Of a DNA stretch of 64,000 bases, positions 8,268 to 16,155 are shown piece by piece. Numbering within the stretch: position 1 is the stretch's first letter; the number at the start of each line of letters is the position of its first letter. Under the pieces are notes generated by a model that had not been told where the DNA came from, ran no database searches, and was given only the letters and a program-made list of their open reading frames with translations. The position numbers were made by a program, and so were the translations under genes. Where the stretch lies: assembly GCF_030548295.1 (NCBI RefSeq), contig NZ_JAUOSB010000001.1, forward strand, positions 496,001-560,000. Reading direction: 5' to 3'. This DNA is from Wenyingzhuangia sp. 2_MG-2023. GTDB taxonomy: Bacteria > Bacteroidota > Bacteroidia > Flavobacteriales > Flavobacteriaceae.

Positions 8268-9578
8268 TTGCCTGAGCCCATATACGATACTGCGTTTCCA
8301 ATAGACACTATTATCAATTGTCTCATCACACTAGGACTATTAATATCCTCTGCTCTCATTTCTGGTTCTGAAGTTGCTTTTTTCTCGCTCACCCCAAAAG
8401 AATTGGACGAAATTAAATCACTCGATTCTCCAAATTCTAAAAAAGCAGTAAGCCTTTTAGACAAACCAAAAAACTTATTAGCCAATATATTAGTTGCCAA
8501 CAATGCTATCAACATTTTAATAGTATTATTGTTTGCCAATTTAGGAGATGTGTTTTTTGTAAACTTAACCTACAACATAGATTTAGTTTTTTTCACACTC
8601 AATGTTCGTTTTTTTATAGAAGTAATACTCATCACCTTTATCATTTTAATTTTTGGTGAAGTATTACCAAAAGTTTATGCCAATAGAAATGCCAAATCTT
8701 TTGCATTATTGATGAGCCCTGTACTGGTTTTTTTAAGTAAAATATTTGTATTTGTAAGCGGCCCTTTAACGGCTTTGTCCAATTTTATAGAGAGACATTT
8801 GCGAAATAGTAAAAGTAATTTTTCCGTAGACGATTTATCTCAAGCCTTAGAACTTACTTCCGAAGAAGGCACTACCGAAGAACAAAAAAACATTTTAGAA
8901 GGAATTGTAAATTTTGGAAACACTGAAACGGTTCAAATCATGAACCCTAGAATGGATATTTGTGCTATTTCTAAAGACACTTCTTTTAGCGAAGTATTAA
9001 CGAATATTGCCCAAAACGGATATTCTAGAAACCCTGTTTACAACAACAATATTGATGAAATTATAGGCGTTTTATACACCAAAGATTTGCTTCCTCACCT
9101 AAACAAAGAAAATTTTAATTGGCTCACACTTATCCGAGAACCTTACTTTATTCCCGAAAACAAAAAACTAGACGATTTGTTAATTGATTTTCAAGAACGA
9201 AAAAATCATTTGGCCATAGTTGTAGATGAATACGGTGGAACTAGCGGACTGGTAACTTTAGAAGATGTGATTGAAGAAATTGTTGGAGACATTAGTAATG
9301 AGTTTGACGAAGAAGATCTATCTTATTCCAAAATAGACGAAAACAATTATGTTTTTGATGGTAAAATAAATTTGAAAGACTTTTGTAAAGTTTTAGATTT
9401 GGACGAGGTAAATTTTGAAAAAGACAAAGGAGAGTCTGAAACTTTAGCAGGATTGATTTTAGAATTATCAGGAAAATTTCCTCGTAAATTTGAAAAAATA
9501 AATTATCAAAATTTAACTTTCACCATCGAAGTTCTTGAGAAAAAAAGAATCAAACAGATAAAAGTAGCCATCAAGTAA
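8268..9578 (+). CDS. gldE: Gliding motility protein GldE (CNNM/CBS membrane protein)
   Basis: A 436-residue membrane protein of the CorC/HlyC-CNNM type, called GldE where it sits beside gldD in flavobacteria. The N-terminal half is a DUF21/CNNM membrane domain with the segments SALISGSEVAFFSLTPKELD and the conserved LIFGEVLPKVYANRNA (about 120-145). A CBS pair spans about 215-330 (VQIMNPRMDICAISKD; VVDEYGGTSGLVTLEDVIEE), and a CorC/HlyC C-terminal domain with ESETLAGLILELSGKFPR closes it. No ATG is available near the beginning, so TTG at 8268 is taken as the start. In the gliding context it is thought to support GldD and the T9SS; the biochemical role is not settled. Confidence 0.93.
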   Translation: MPEPIYDTAFPIDTIINCLITLGLLISSALISGSEVAFFSLTPKELDEIKSLDSPNSKKAVSLLDKPKNLLANILVANNAINILIVLLFANLGDVFFVNLTYNIDLVFFTLNVRFFIEVILITFIILIFGEVLPKVYANRNAKSFALLMSPVLVFLSKIFVFVSGPLTALSNFIERHLRNSKSNFSVDDLSQALELTSEEGTTEEQKNILEGIVNFGNTETVQIMNPRMDICAISKDTSFSEVLTNIAQNGYSRNPVYNNNIDEIIGVLYTKDLLPHLNKENFNWLTLIREPYFIPENKKLDDLLIDFQERKNHLAIVVDEYGGTSGLVTLEDVIEEIVGDISNEFDEEDLSYSKIDENNYVFDGKINLKDFCKVLDLDEVNFEKDKGESETLAGLILELSGKFPRKFEKINYQNLTFTIEVLEKKRIKQIKVAIK

Positions 9579-9590
9579 AACCACATTTTC

Positions 9591-10142
9591 ATGAGATTTT
9601 TTTATATTATTCCAATCCTATTGGGCTTTATTAGTTGTGAAAATGATGTTGTTCCAAAACCAAATGCTTACCTAAGTTTATCTTATCAAAAACCTAATTA
9701 CAAAGTCTTAAACACAACAACTCCCTATAACTTTGAAATTTCAAATCAAGCTGTTTTTACTGTTGAAAAATCAAATTGGGCAAACATACATTATCCTAAA
9801 TTAAAGGCAGACATCAATCTAACGTATCAAAATGTAGATAAAAACATCTATCAACTGATAGCTGATGCAGAAAAATTAACATACAAACATACTTTAAAAG
9901 CTGAACACATTGAAGTGCTTCCTTTTGAAAACTACGATAAGAAAATATATGCTCGTATTTTTGAAATTTCTGGAGATGCAGCTTCTCCTATTCAATTTCA
10001 AGTAACTGATTCTGTCAAAAACTTCATCAGCGGTTCTTTGTATTTTGATGTGAGTCCAAACTACGACTCTATTCTTCCTGCCATTTCTTTTGTAAAAAAA
10101 GACATCAAACACTTGATAGAAACGTTAGAATGGGAAAACTAA
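9591..10142 (+). CDS. gldD: Gliding motility lipoprotein GldD
   Basis: A 183-residue lipoprotein needed for gliding and T9SS function in flavobacteria. The lipobox is LGFISC with Cys16, followed by ENDVVPKPNAYLSLSYQKPNY, the typical GldD start. The mid-part has NWANIHYPKLKADINLTY and the conserved IYARIFEISGDAASPIQFQV with the end LKHLIETLEWEN-like (here IKHLIETLEWEN). It follows gldE by 12 bases, the fixed order in this family. The stop codon overlaps that of the convergent ctaA by four bases (CTAA), with no terminator between the two. Confidence 0.94.
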   Translation: MRFFYIIPILLGFISCENDVVPKPNAYLSLSYQKPNYKVLNTTTPYNFEISNQAVFTVEKSNWANIHYPKLKADINLTYQNVDKNIYQLIADAEKLTYKHTLKAEHIEVLPFENYDKKIYARIFEISGDAASPIQFQVTDSVKNFISGSLYFDVSPNYDSILPAISFVKKDIKHLIETLEWEN

Positions 10143-11173
10143 GATTTGAATCTACTCAATCTATTAGACACAAATACCATATATAATAACAACCCAAACA
10201 ACAATGCTCCTGACAACAAGTGAACTGCTTGTGTTCCAAAAGGGAAGCTTACATAATACATCAAAACTCCAGTAAAAGCTTCAAAAAACAACAAACCTAC
10301 AATCCATTTTACTTGCTTAAATCCAAGATTGTATTTTTGATTCAGCCAAAACAAAAAAGCACCTATCAATACAATTACTATAGTAAAAGATCTATGGAAG
10401 TAAAAATTAAAATTAGGGTCTAATAAACTGAATTTCTTTTGCTCAAAACCATACAACTTTACTTGTTCATCTACAAATTGCCTAACTTGAGTACCTAATA
10501 TTATTTGGATTGTAATCATCGTCAATGCTGCAAACAACAGAGCACGAAACGTTTTATGATTTTTGTAGGAATAAAGCAATCCTTTGGTGCTTGCCAAAAA
10601 TTTAGCTCTTAACAACAACCCAATTATTAGCAAACCACCAATCATATGAATTGTTATGATATAAGGCGTTAAAAAGCTATCTACTACAATTTTACCCAAC
10701 CAAGCCTCAAACAACATTCCTAAAAAGGCAAAATACACCAACGGAGCAACTCCTCTAATTTTATTTTTATCAAACGTTACTTTCCACAATAGAACCAAAA
10801 ACACAAAACCCGCAAGCACCGAACTCAATCTATTTACATACTCTGTCCACGTATGATATACATTAAATTCTGCATATTCATGCTTGGTGTACGCAGACCA
10901 ATTAGATTGATTAAACTCTTGAGTTGTTTCAATAGTTTCATCTGCAACAAACAAAGCTTCATCATGAATAATAATAACTCCTTTTTCATAAACCGTATTA
11001 GGTTTCCAGGTCAATTGATCTTCCGAAGTTGGAGGCACCACATACCCAAAACATTTTGGCCAATCGGGACATCCCATTCCAGACCCTGTCATTCTAACAA
11101 CAGATCCAGCCAAAAAAATTAGATAAACCGAGACAATTGCTATATTGATTCTTTTAATAAGTGCAGTATTCAT
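10139..11173 (-). CDS. ctaA: Heme A synthase (COX15/CtaA family)
   Basis: This membrane enzyme oxidises the heme O methyl group to give heme A for cytochrome c oxidase. The 344-residue protein has about eight membrane segments. The N-terminus shows the family motif GSVVRMTGSGMGCPDWPKCF. Conserved histidines sit in helices (NVYHTWTEYVNRLSS; IITIHMIGGLLI; FYFHRSFT; QAVHLLSGALLFG), consistent with heme ligands. The long first loop (about 45-110) is typical for Bacteroidota COX15-type forms. A -7 promoter box lies at 11202-11209 on the minus strand. The gene meets gldD tail to tail with shared stop bases. Confidence 0.95.
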   Translation of the reverse strand: MNTALIKRINIAIVSVYLIFLAGSVVRMTGSGMGCPDWPKCFGYVVPPTSEDQLTWKPNTVYEKGVIIIHDEALFVADETIETTQEFNQSNWSAYTKHEYAEFNVYHTWTEYVNRLSSVLAGFVFLVLLWKVTFDKNKIRGVAPLVYFAFLGMLFEAWLGKIVVDSFLTPYIITIHMIGGLLIIGLLLRAKFLASTKGLLYSYKNHKTFRALLFAALTMITIQIILGTQVRQFVDEQVKLYGFEQKKFSLLDPNFNFYFHRSFTIVIVLIGAFLFWLNQKYNLGFKQVKWIVGLLFFEAFTGVLMYYVSFPFGTQAVHLLSGALLFGLLLYMVFVSNRLSRFKS

Positions 11174-11201
11174 TGTGAGAGTAGTTGTTTTTTGTTTCTA
11201 A

Positions 11202-11209
11202 CAAAATTA
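11202..11209 (-). promoter_or_regulatory. -7 promoter box for ctaA
   Basis: TAATTTTG on the minus strand matches TAnnTTTG, 28 bases upstream of the ctaA ATG. Confidence 0.6.
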
Positions 11210-11262
11210 TTAAAAAAGCCACTCTAACACAGAGCAGCTTTTACAAATAAAGGTTATATAAA

Positions 11263-11844
11263 TTATTTCTTAGTAGTGCAACATGCTTTCTCACAACCTG
11301 TTTCGCAATCTTTTTTCTCGTCTTTACAGCATGACTTCTCACTATGCTCAGCTTTGCATTCTTTTTCAGAAGTGTCATTTTTATCAACACAAGATTTCTT
11401 ACATGATTCACCTTCTTTATGACCACACTTATCCGCACACTCTTTAGAACATTCTACTTTTTCTTTGGTTGCACAACATGGTTTTTCACATCCAGGTTTG
11501 CAAGAGTTTTCTAAAATATTGGCTTTGTATGTTTTCCCATCCAAAAGATTGTTAATCGTATTGATAATCTTTTCTTCTGATGTCTTGTTACTATCGTATG
11601 TAAAAGTTCCTTTTTTAGCTTCAAAATTCACTTTAGATTCCGTTATACCTTCTAACTTAGAAATTTTGGATTCAATAGTTTTTGCACAACCTATTTCACA
11701 AGTCATTCCTTCTATGTTAACACTTGCTGTAGCTAATTTTTCAGGTGCATTTAGTTCAGTGGCAACTTCTTTTTTTTCAGAAGGTTTACAGCTCATTACT
11801 TGAATAGCCAAACAAGCTATAAATACTAGTTTTATGATGTTCAT
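11263..11844 (-). CDS. Cysteine-rich lipoprotein with HMA-type metal-binding domain
   Basis: A 193-residue lipoprotein: the lipobox QVMSC (Cys19) is followed by a short linker, then a heavy-metal-associated-like domain (about 38-105) whose binding loop reads IEGMTCEIGCAKTIE. In classical HMA domains the loop is MxCxxC; here it is MTCEIGC, with three residues between the cysteines. The C-terminal 80 residues carry 16 cysteines, including two copies of CxxGCEKxCC (near 114-123 and at the end) and several CxxxC pairs, in a Lys/Glu-rich background. This points to binding of soft metals (copper, zinc) at the cell envelope, or to a metal sponge; function is inference. It has its own promoter box at 11868-11875 and stands alone between ctaA and a LolA-like gene. 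Confidence 0.85.
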   Translation of the reverse strand: MNIIKLVFIACLAIQVMSCKPSEKKEVATELNAPEKLATASVNIEGMTCEIGCAKTIESKISKLEGITESKVNFEAKKGTFTYDSNKTSEEKIINTINNLLDGKTYKANILENSCKPGCEKPCCATKEKVECSKECADKCGHKEGESCKKSCVDKNDTSEKECKAEHSEKSCCKDEKKDCETGCEKACCTTKK

Positions 11845-11867
11845 GATTCTTAATTATAAAATTGAAC

Positions 11868-11899
11868 CAAATATACAAAAACTATAAAGTTCTACTCAA
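11868..11899 (-). promoter_or_regulatory. Promoter of the cysteine-rich lipoprotein gene
   Basis: On the minus strand a TTG (11897-11899) is followed after 21 bases by TATATTTG (11868-11875), an exact TAnnTTTG box, 24 bases before the ATG. Confidence 0.7.
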
Positions 11900-12572
11900 A
11901 ATCTGAAAGAATTACATCTCTGTTTAAAGAAATAGATTCTACTGTGTACAGAATCTCCATATCTTTAACTTTAATCAAGTACGTTAACGGAAATAAAATG
12001 CCTTTTACCTTTTTATAATCCGAATAATATGTTTCTTGAATTATCTCTTTTGTATCTTTTTTAAAAACAGTCACCGCTTTTAACTTCAATCCAGAAAGAC
12101 TGTCGTAATACATTTTTTTATTTTCAAAACTTAAAACATGACATAGTTTACCAGAAACATGCGCTTCCCCAACATATGCGGCTGTATTTAAAAAACCAAA
12201 CTCAGGAAAAACGGCTGATAGTTTCTTTTCATTAACAATCTCTTCTTCTGTATATTTTTTTTTAACACCTTTTGTAAGCTTGTACCCTTTTTTACCATTG
12301 AATACTTTTTTTGAAATCAACACATCGTTCTTATAAATCTCCATCAATTTAAGATTTGGAAATTTCTGTTTTGTTCTTAACTCAATATGTTCTCCATTTA
12401 AGTTTGTAACAGAAACCGATGAAAAAGTAGTCACTTGTTTTAGCAAATCTACTCCACCAATCGCCTTAAAATAATCATCAATCACATTATCAACGTTTAT
12501 TTGCGCAAACAATGTAAAAGACCAAAAACAAAATACAGCAACTATTTTAGAATGAGTTTTCAACAAATACAA
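11892..12572 (-). CDS. LolA-like / outer-membrane-lipoprotein-sorting-like periplasmic protein
   Basis: A 226-residue exported protein with a signal peptide (hydrophobic about 8-24, ending LFAQ). After it comes VIDDYFKAIGGVDLLKQVTT, a motif common at the start of LolA/LppX-like domains in Bacteroidota, where a helix precedes a half-barrel that can hold a lipid or lipoprotein anchor. The rest alternates short beta-strands (YYDSLSGLKLKAVTVFKKD; YKKVKGILFPLTYLIKVKDM), in keeping with that fold. No catalytic residues are evident. The family link is by overall pattern only. It shares the strand with the cysteine-rich lipoprotein downstream but is separated from it by that gene's own promoter. Confidence 0.65.
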   Translation of the reverse strand: MYLLKTHSKIVAVFCFWSFTLFAQINVDNVIDDYFKAIGGVDLLKQVTTFSSVSVTNLNGEHIELRTKQKFPNLKLMEIYKNDVLISKKVFNGKKGYKLTKGVKKKYTEEEIVNEKKLSAVFPEFGFLNTAAYVGEAHVSGKLCHVLSFENKKMYYDSLSGLKLKAVTVFKKDTKEIIQETYYSDYKKVKGILFPLTYLIKVKDMEILYTVESISLNRDVILSDFE

Positions 12573-12638
12573 GGGTTTAAGAATAGATGTAAATATATAA
12601 AAATCAACACAATAAATATTTCAAAAAAATATTTATTG

Positions 12639-12671
12639 TTGCCTTTTGTTGAAAAATAAAATGTATATTTG
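12639..12671 (+). promoter_or_regulatory. Promoter of rplU-rpmA
   Basis: TATATTTG at 12664-12671 matches TAnnTTTG, with TTG at 12639-12641 (22-base spacing) or at 12646-12648 (15). It shows that the in-frame TTG at 12646 lies upstream of transcription and cannot be the rplU start. Confidence 0.75.
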
Positions 12672-12708
12672 CGTCCATTTTATTAACAAGCATTTTAAAT
12701 ATTTAAGT

Positions 12709-13020
12709 ATGTACGCAATTGTAGAGATAGCAGGGCAGCAGTTTAAAGTAGCGCAAGACCAAAAAGTATACGTTCACCGTTTGCAAAACGAAGAAGGAGA
12801 TTCAGTTTCTTTTGACAACGTTTTATTAGTAGACAACAATGGTGATGTTACTATTGGCGCCCCAGCTATAGAAGGAGCTTCAGTGAAAGCTAAAGTTTTA
12901 GGTCACTTAAAAGGTGATAAAGTAATCGTTTTTAAGAAAAAAAGAAGAAAAGGTTACAAAAAGAAAAACGGACACCGTCAGTATTTTACTGAAATCCAAA
13001 TTGAAGCAATCAACGCTTAA
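12709..13020 (+). CDS. rplU: 50S ribosomal protein L21
   Basis: L21 binds 23S rRNA in the large subunit. The 103-residue protein starts [18 protein letters not shown], the canonical L21 beginning, and contains VGAP-like [19 protein letters not shown] and the basic loop [16 protein letters not shown] that binds RNA. The ATG at 12709 is chosen because it matches the family start and lies about 37 bases after the -7 box; a longer frame from 12646 would begin upstream of transcription. It forms an operon with rpmA, 57 bases downstream, ended by a strong terminator. Confidence 0.97.
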   Translation: MYAIVEIAGQQFKVAQDQKVYVHRLQNEEGDSVSFDNVLLVDNNGDVTIGAPAIEGASVKAKVLGHLKGDKVIVFKKKRRKGYKKKNGHRQYFTEIQIEAINA

Positions 13021-13077
13021 TTTTAGGTGTCTAAAACAAATTAAAGAAAAATAATAACCTTATAAAAACACAATATT

Positions 13078-13338
13078 ATGGCTCATAAGAAAGGTGTCGG
13101 AAGTTCGAAGAACGGTAGAGAATCAGAATCGAAACGATTAGGTGTAAAGATTTTTGGTGGACAAGCTGCATTGGCTGGTAACATCTTAGTACGTCAAAGA
13201 GGTACTACTCACAACCCAGGTGAAAATGTTTACATGGGAAAAGATCATACTTTACATGCAAAAGTTAATGGAATTGTAGAATTCCAAAAGAAAAGAAACA
13301 ACAAATCTTACGTTTCTATTATCCCTGTAGAGGCTTAA
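13078..13338 (+). CDS. rpmA: 50S ribosomal protein L27
   Basis: L27 reaches toward the peptidyl-transferase centre. The 86-residue protein begins [20 protein letters not shown], with the conserved [20 protein letters not shown] and [19 protein letters not shown]. The N-terminus starts at MAHKKG with no cleavable extension of the type found in Firmicutes. It is the second gene of the rplU-rpmA operon and is followed by a hairpin terminator at 13363-13394. Confidence 0.98.
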   Translation: MAHKKGVGSSKNGRESESKRLGVKIFGGQAALAGNILVRQRGTTHNPGENVYMGKDHTLHAKVNGIVEFQKKRNNKSYVSIIPVEA

Positions 13339-13362
13339 TAAACTAAGATTTTATCTTAAAAT

Positions 13363-13394
13363 AAAACTCCAAGTACTGTTGTACTTGGAGTTTT
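13363..13394 (+). terminator. Terminator of rplU-rpmA
   Basis: A perfect 14-bp stem (13363-13376 with 13381-13394, loop TGTT) ends in a T run. Confidence 0.9.
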
Positions 13395-13495
13395 TATGTT
13401 TAACCCCACCTACCAACTAAAGTTTAAACAGAATCTACATAGCTAAACTTTTGTTAAAATTTAATGTTTTATTTATCTAAGTTTTACATTAAATT

Positions 13496-13606
13496 AACAT
13501 TGCAATGTTTTAGATAACGTTAATTTTAATCTTTGTTGTTTTTAATATAAGACAACATTTTCATTTACAATATTGTAAGTATTTAGTTTTGTCGGACAAA
13601 CTAAAT
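13496..13606. promoter_or_regulatory. Cluster of palindromes upstream of the TonB-dependent receptor
   Basis: Four inverted repeats precede the receptor gene: AACATTGCAATGTT (13496-13509, perfect), TAACGTTA (13515-13522), TTACAATATTGTAA (13565-13578, perfect), and an imperfect pair, TTTAGTTTTGTC / GACAAACTAAA (13583-13606). The last overlaps the -7 box. They look like sites for dimeric regulators; which ones is unknown. Confidence 0.5.
13584..13591 (+). promoter_or_regulatory. -7 promoter box for the TonB-dependent receptor gene
   Basis: TAGTTTTG matches TAnnTTTG, 29 bases before the ATG, and lies within the left arm of an inverted repeat that could act as an operator. Confidence 0.6.
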
Positions 13607-13620
13607 CTATTATATCAAAA

Positions 13621-16143
13621 ATGAAAAAACTTATTCTATTTACTTTAGTGTTCACCTCTTTAATACTAAAGAGTTTTGGACAAGAGTCAAAAACAATCAC
13701 TGGGTTGGTTATTGATGGCTTTGGACAACCAATTCCATTAGCATCCGTTAAAATTTTAAACACCAGCAAAGGAGTGTTTACAAACTTTAATGGAGAATTT
13801 GAAATAAACACAACAACTAATTCAGATAAGTTAGAAATTTCTTCTTTAGGATTTACAACCAAAGTTGTTACAACAGACTCAACAAAACAGATGAAAATTG
13901 TTATGGAAAGTTCTTCTGTAGGATTGGATGAAATCATGATTGTTGCTTCTGCTACTATTGATAGAAAAACCCCTGTTGCTACTTCTAAAATCACAAAAGC
14001 CGATATTGAATTAAAATTAGGAAATCAAGAATTTGTTGAAATCTTAAAAACTACTCCTGGTGTTTATACATCAAAAGCGGGTGGTGGTTTTGGTGATGGT
14101 GAAATTACCATGCGTGGTTTTAACTCAGAAAACGTTGGGGTATTAATCAACGGTGTACCTGTTAACGATATGGAAAATGGTCGTGTATATTGGTCTAACT
14201 GGGCTGGTATTGGGGCTGTTACTTCTTCTACACAAACACAAAGAGGTTTAGGAGCGTCTAAAGTTGCCATTCCTTCTATTGGAGGTACTGTAAACATTAT
14301 AACAGAAACTACTGATGCTGAAGAAGGAGGTTTTTTTAGCTATGGATTAGGTAATGATGGATATAACAAATATGGTTTAAAATACTCTACAGGTTTAATG
14401 GATAACGGATTGGCCGTTACTGTTTATGCAGATAGAACGAATGGAAATGGTTATGTTGATGGAACTGAATTTAATGGAGTTTCATATTTCACTAACATTT
14501 CTTATAAAATCAACAACGCTCATAAATTATCTTTTACCGTAATTGGGGCTCAACAACGTCATGGACAAAGACAAACTAAAAGCACCATTGCTGATAACGT
14601 AAACAATGAAAGAGGTATTAAATACAATCCTGATTGGGGATATAAAAATGGACAAGTAACTCATATAGAAGATAATTTCTACAACAAACCACAAATATCA
14701 TTAAACCATTATTGGACTATTAATGAAACCAACAAATTAACTACTACAGCTTACGTATCAGCTGGTTCTGGTGGTGGTGGTGGAACTGCTGGAGATGAGT
14801 CTGGTAAATTTACAAGTCCTGATTACAAATTAGGAAACTATGGTCCTGTTGACTTAGACAGAATAGTACAAGAAAATATTTCAAGTGGTGTTAATGGAGG
14901 AACTGCTATTTTAAGAGCAAGTAGAAACGATCATTTTTGGGCAGGTGCTTTATCTACCTTAACTACTGAATTAAATGAAAATGTTACTTGGGTAAACGGA
15001 GTAGACTTAAGAACTTATACGGGTAAACACTATCAAGAAGTTACTGATTTATTAGGAGCTCAATATTACTTAAATGATGATGATGACAACAATCCTAATA
15101 ACGCTGCCCAAGTAGGTGATAAAATTGCATATTACAATGACGGAGTTGTAAACTGGGGAGGTTTGTTATCTCAAATAGAATACAATAAAGACAAAATCTC
15201 TGCTTTTGTTACAGGTAACTTATCTATGACTAGTTACAAAAGAATAGAATACTTTCAAGAAACTCCAGGAAATCAAGAAACTGATTTTGTTAATTTCTTA
15301 GGTTATGGACTTAAAGGTGGTGCTAACTATCGTTTAGATGATTATCACAATGTTTTTGTAAACGCTGGGTACTTTGAAAGAGCTCCTGACTTTGATGCTG
15401 TTTGGCCAGGTTATGACAACAACACAAACGAAGATGCAAAAAATGAAAAAATTTATAGTTATGAGTTAGGTTACGGATTAAGAACTGAAAAGCTTGCTGC
15501 AAACGTTAACCTTTACCATACAAGATGGAATGACAGAACAGAAGTTGAAAGTTTTCAACAAGCAGATAAAACAACCGCATATGCTAACATTACTGGTGTA
15601 AATGCTGTTCACCAAGGAATTGAAGTAGACTTTGAATACAGACCTTTTGAAAATTTAAAAGTAACTGGTATGGTAAGTTTAGGTGATTGGTTCTGGGATA
15701 GCAACGTAGAAAATGTTGATATCATAAATGAAGATCAAGAAGTAGTAGAAACTGTAAGTTTATTTGTTAAAGGAACACCTGTTGGTAGATCTGCCCAAAC
15801 TACTGGAGCATTAGGATTTAACTATAGCATGGCTGAAAACACAACGTTAGCAGTTGATTATATTTATTACGACAGGTATTTTGCTGACTTTGATCCAAGT
15901 AACAGAGGAAGTGCTGGTTTACCTCAACCATGGGAAATACCAAGTGTAGGATTGTTTGATGCTGTATTAAGTCATAAGTTTAAAATTAAAGACTTAGACA
16001 CTAAAATTACTGCACGTATGAACAATGTATTTAACACCGAATACGTATCTGTAGCTGATGATAATGATGGAACTGCTGCTGGTGCAGAAGTTTGGTATGG
16101 TGCAGGAAGAACATTTAGTATTTCGACAAAAATTAACTTTTAA
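13621..16143 (+). CDS. TonB-dependent outer-membrane receptor with carboxypeptidase-like N-terminal domain
   Basis: An 840-residue receptor that would take up a substrate across the outer membrane using TonB energy. It has a signal peptide (about 1-20, ending KSFG), a CarboxypepD_reg-like domain (about 25-95: ITGLVIDGFGQPIPLASVKI), and a plug (about 118-230) with GDGEITMRGFNSENVGVLIN and the conserved GGTVNII. The barrel follows to the end (TFSISTKINF, terminal Phe). It is shorter than a typical SusC (about 1000 residues), and no SusD is next to it; instead a repeat-built lipoprotein follows 12 bases later, then a nuclease. The neighbours suggest nucleic-acid fragments or nucleotides as substrate; this is inference. 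A Gly run (about 382-389) and an Asn/Asp-rich loop (about 483-495) lie in extracellular-type regions. Confidence 0.92.
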   Translation: MKKLILFTLVFTSLILKSFGQESKTITGLVIDGFGQPIPLASVKILNTSKGVFTNFNGEFEINTTTNSDKLEISSLGFTTKVVTTDSTKQMKIVMESSSVGLDEIMIVASATIDRKTPVATSKITKADIELKLGNQEFVEILKTTPGVYTSKAGGGFGDGEITMRGFNSENVGVLINGVPVNDMENGRVYWSNWAGIGAVTSSTQTQRGLGASKVAIPSIGGTVNIITETTDAEEGGFFSYGLGNDGYNKYGLKYSTGLMDNGLAVTVYADRTNGNGYVDGTEFNGVSYFTNISYKINNAHKLSFTVIGAQQRHGQRQTKSTIADNVNNERGIKYNPDWGYKNGQVTHIEDNFYNKPQISLNHYWTINETNKLTTTAYVSAGSGGGGGTAGDESGKFTSPDYKLGNYGPVDLDRIVQENISSGVNGGTAILRASRNDHFWAGALSTLTTELNENVTWVNGVDLRTYTGKHYQEVTDLLGAQYYLNDDDDNNPNNAAQVGDKIAYYNDGVVNWGGLLSQIEYNKDKISAFVTGNLSMTSYKRIEYFQETPGNQETDFVNFLGYGLKGGANYRLDDYHNVFVNAGYFERAPDFDAVWPGYDNNTNEDAKNEKIYSYELGYGLRTEKLAANVNLYHTRWNDRTEVESFQQADKTTAYANITGVNAVHQGIEVDFEYRPFENLKVTGMVSLGDWFWDSNVENVDIINEDQEVVETVSLFVKGTPVGRSAQTTGALGFNYSMAENTTLAVDYIYYDRYFADFDPSNRGSAGLPQPWEIPSVGLFDAVLSHKFKIKDLDTKITARMNNVFNTEYVSVADDNDGTAAGAEVWYGAGRTFSISTKINF

Positions 16144-16155
16144 AAAAACTAGAAA

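Noticed and set aside
11241-11438. Alternative frame over the cysteine-rich tail
   Set aside because: A shadow of the lipoprotein gene; the regular cysteine repeats and lipobox are in the other frame.
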